The translations under genes and the position numbers were made by a program. Positions 33,246-34,169 of a DNA stretch of 34,169 nucleotides are shown one piece after another (position 1 is the first letter of the stretch; each line of letters opens with the position of its first letter). The notes beneath the pieces were generated by a model. The model was given only the letters and a program-made list of their open reading frames with translations. It was not told the origin of the DNA and ran no database searches. The stretch covers positions 1 through 34,169 of the forward strand of contig WJIN01000056.1 of assembly GCA_014730295.1 (NCBI GenBank), written 5' to 3'. This DNA comes from Promethearchaeota archaeon. Its GTDB lineage: Archaea > Asgardarchaeota > Lokiarchaeia > Sigynarchaeales > SOKP01.

Positions 33246-33539
33246 ATGGAAAAAATAAAAAAGAAGAAACCCTCAGAGAAATTACTTGAGAAACTCAATG
33301 TTGAATCATGGGGAACGTGGGAAAAGGAAAAAAGCGAATTCGATTGGTCTTACTCTGACACTGAAACATGCTTTATTTTAGAGGGTGAGGTGGAAGTTAC
33401 TACTGAAGGTGGAGAGAAAGTTGAGTTCGAAAAAGGAGATCTTCTGCAATTTCCAAAGGGTCTCAACTGTAGATGGAACGTAAAATCACCCGTTAGAAAA
33501 TACTACAATTTTGGTCCATTGGATATTGAAGAAGAATAA
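33246..33539 (+). CDS. Small cupin (EutQ-like, cupin_3)
   Basis: The 97-residue protein is one small cupin of the group that includes EutQ and DUF861. The pattern is ESWGTWEKEKSEFDWSYSD, then the core ETCFILEGEVEVTTEGGE and the turn FEKGDLLQFPKGLNC. It has no His-x-His pair, so metal binding by the classical cupin triad is not expected. Such proteins are often of unknown role. It starts with a basic lysine-rich N-terminus. It is followed by about 120 bases and a transposase remnant, so it stands at the edge of a mobile-element region. Confidence 0.78.
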   Translation: MEKIKKKKPSEKLLEKLNVESWGTWEKEKSEFDWSYSDTETCFILEGEVEVTTEGGEKVEFEKGDLLQFPKGLNCRWNVKSPVRKYYNFGPLDIEEE

Positions 33540-33658
33540 TTCTTCATACTCTATTATAAATTTTTCACGTTTTTTTTAGGATTATTTTCAAACCATTAGC
33601 GTATTCTTATTTCTTTATTTTATCGAGAGAAATTCACCTCTTTGCTGGATTAGAGCAA

Positions 33659-34169
33659 ATGGCAAAAGAGCAATCTAAAGTATCCCAGATTATGAGATTT
33701 CTTGAACACTTAATTGATTTAGGGTTTGAGTTAAATTACGTGATGATAGATCGAGAATTTTATCAAGCTGAGCTTTTAAAAGATATTAAAAATCTAAAAG
33801 GGGAGGTTTTAATTCCTTCCAAGTCCTACAAGAAGATTAACACGATGATTGAAGAATATCTGCAAGAAATTGGAGAAAGGATCAGAAGATATACGATATC
33901 AAGTGCTCCAGGTGGAGCTAACCAATTTTCTCAGCAACTCTACTTGATATTAAAAGCAAAAAAAGGTCATTTTCTTTCCGGAGTCAAGCAAGATTTTCAG
34001 AAAGGGAAGTTAACTTTAGACGATGCCAGGAGGTTATTCTATGCCGTAATGACTACCCAAAAACCGAGGGGAGACAAGAGCTCTTGGGCGAGCCGCCCTT
34101 CTCAGTTTTATAAAAAACGATGGTTTATCGAAACGGGCTTTTCCGACTTAAGTCGGATGGGGCATCGAT
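33659..34169 (+). mobile_element. Truncated IS4-type DDE transposase, runs off the right edge
   Basis: From an ATG at 33659 one frame stays open to the window edge; it is open back to 33560, where a TAA stops it, so the N-terminal part of a transposase is missing. Two catalytic signatures remain: MIDREFYQ, with the second Asp, and the YKKRWFIE signature with the third acidic residue (the Y-x2-R-x3-E of IS4-superfamily enzymes), followed by TGFSDLSRMG. The first Asp region is absent. It is a 5'-truncated or decayed insertion sequence, and the window ends inside it, as assemblies often do at repeats. Terminal repeats cannot be seen. Confidence 0.75.

Overview
The window is AT-rich archaeal DNA, most likely from an Asgard archaeon (Lokiarchaeia-like). 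The archaeal markers are an Spt5 elongation factor with NGN and KOW domains, an initiation factor aIF1A, an archaeal-type PIN protein, and a CODH/ACS delta subunit. The Asgard hints are two paralogous small GTPases with an Arf/Ras-hybrid G3 motif, a longin-like protein, and two different leucine-rich-repeat proteins. There are no rRNA or tRNA genes and no CRISPR array that I can see.

Layout, left to right. 1-2.1 kb: the first 22 codons of diaminopimelate epimerase (dapF) run off the left edge, divergent from a LeuC/LeuD-type hydro-lyase pair. 2.1-3.6 kb: a secreted, membrane-anchored protein and a TspO-like membrane protein. 3.6-4.4 kb: a gene-poor gap with one short protein-like frame. 4.4-5.6 kb: CdhD, the small corrinoid protein subunit of CODH/ACS, alone and possibly frameshifted at its N-terminus. 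5.8-7.5 kb: a TusA/DsrE sulfur-relay pair divergent from a LysR regulator, with a candidate LysR box between them. 7.5-11.5 kb: two unrecognised membrane proteins flanking an FGGY sugar kinase. 11.8-16.9 kb: an Hrq1/MrfA-type repair helicase, a thioredoxin-like protein and a DUF4139-like protein.

17.1-21.7 kb is the most unusual part. A large protein combines four alpha-helical repeats with SDS22-like LRRs. Convergent to it lies a tight two-gene unit: a radical SAM/SPASM enzyme with an N-terminal RRE-like (PqqD-like) region, followed 24 bases later by a small acidic protein whose N-terminus carries a TNSSSSS motif. This looks like a maturase and its protein or peptide substrate. A small coiled-coil protein with a four-cysteine turn is divergent from the pair.

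21.9-27.9 kb: three acyl-CoA dehydrogenase paralogs (one lacking its N-terminal half). Between the second and third lie a SHOC2-like LRR protein, a RecB/Cas4-like PD-(D/E)XK protein, a decayed second copy of that nuclease domain, and another broken gene. This section shows local duplication and decay.

28.1-32.8 kb: a minus-strand block of information-processing and GTPase-related genes (longin-like protein, Spt5 with a long acidic tail, aIF1A, cupin, GTPase, PIN protein, GTPase). The right edge has a second cupin and a DDE transposase of the IS4 type that lacks its N-terminus and runs off the window.
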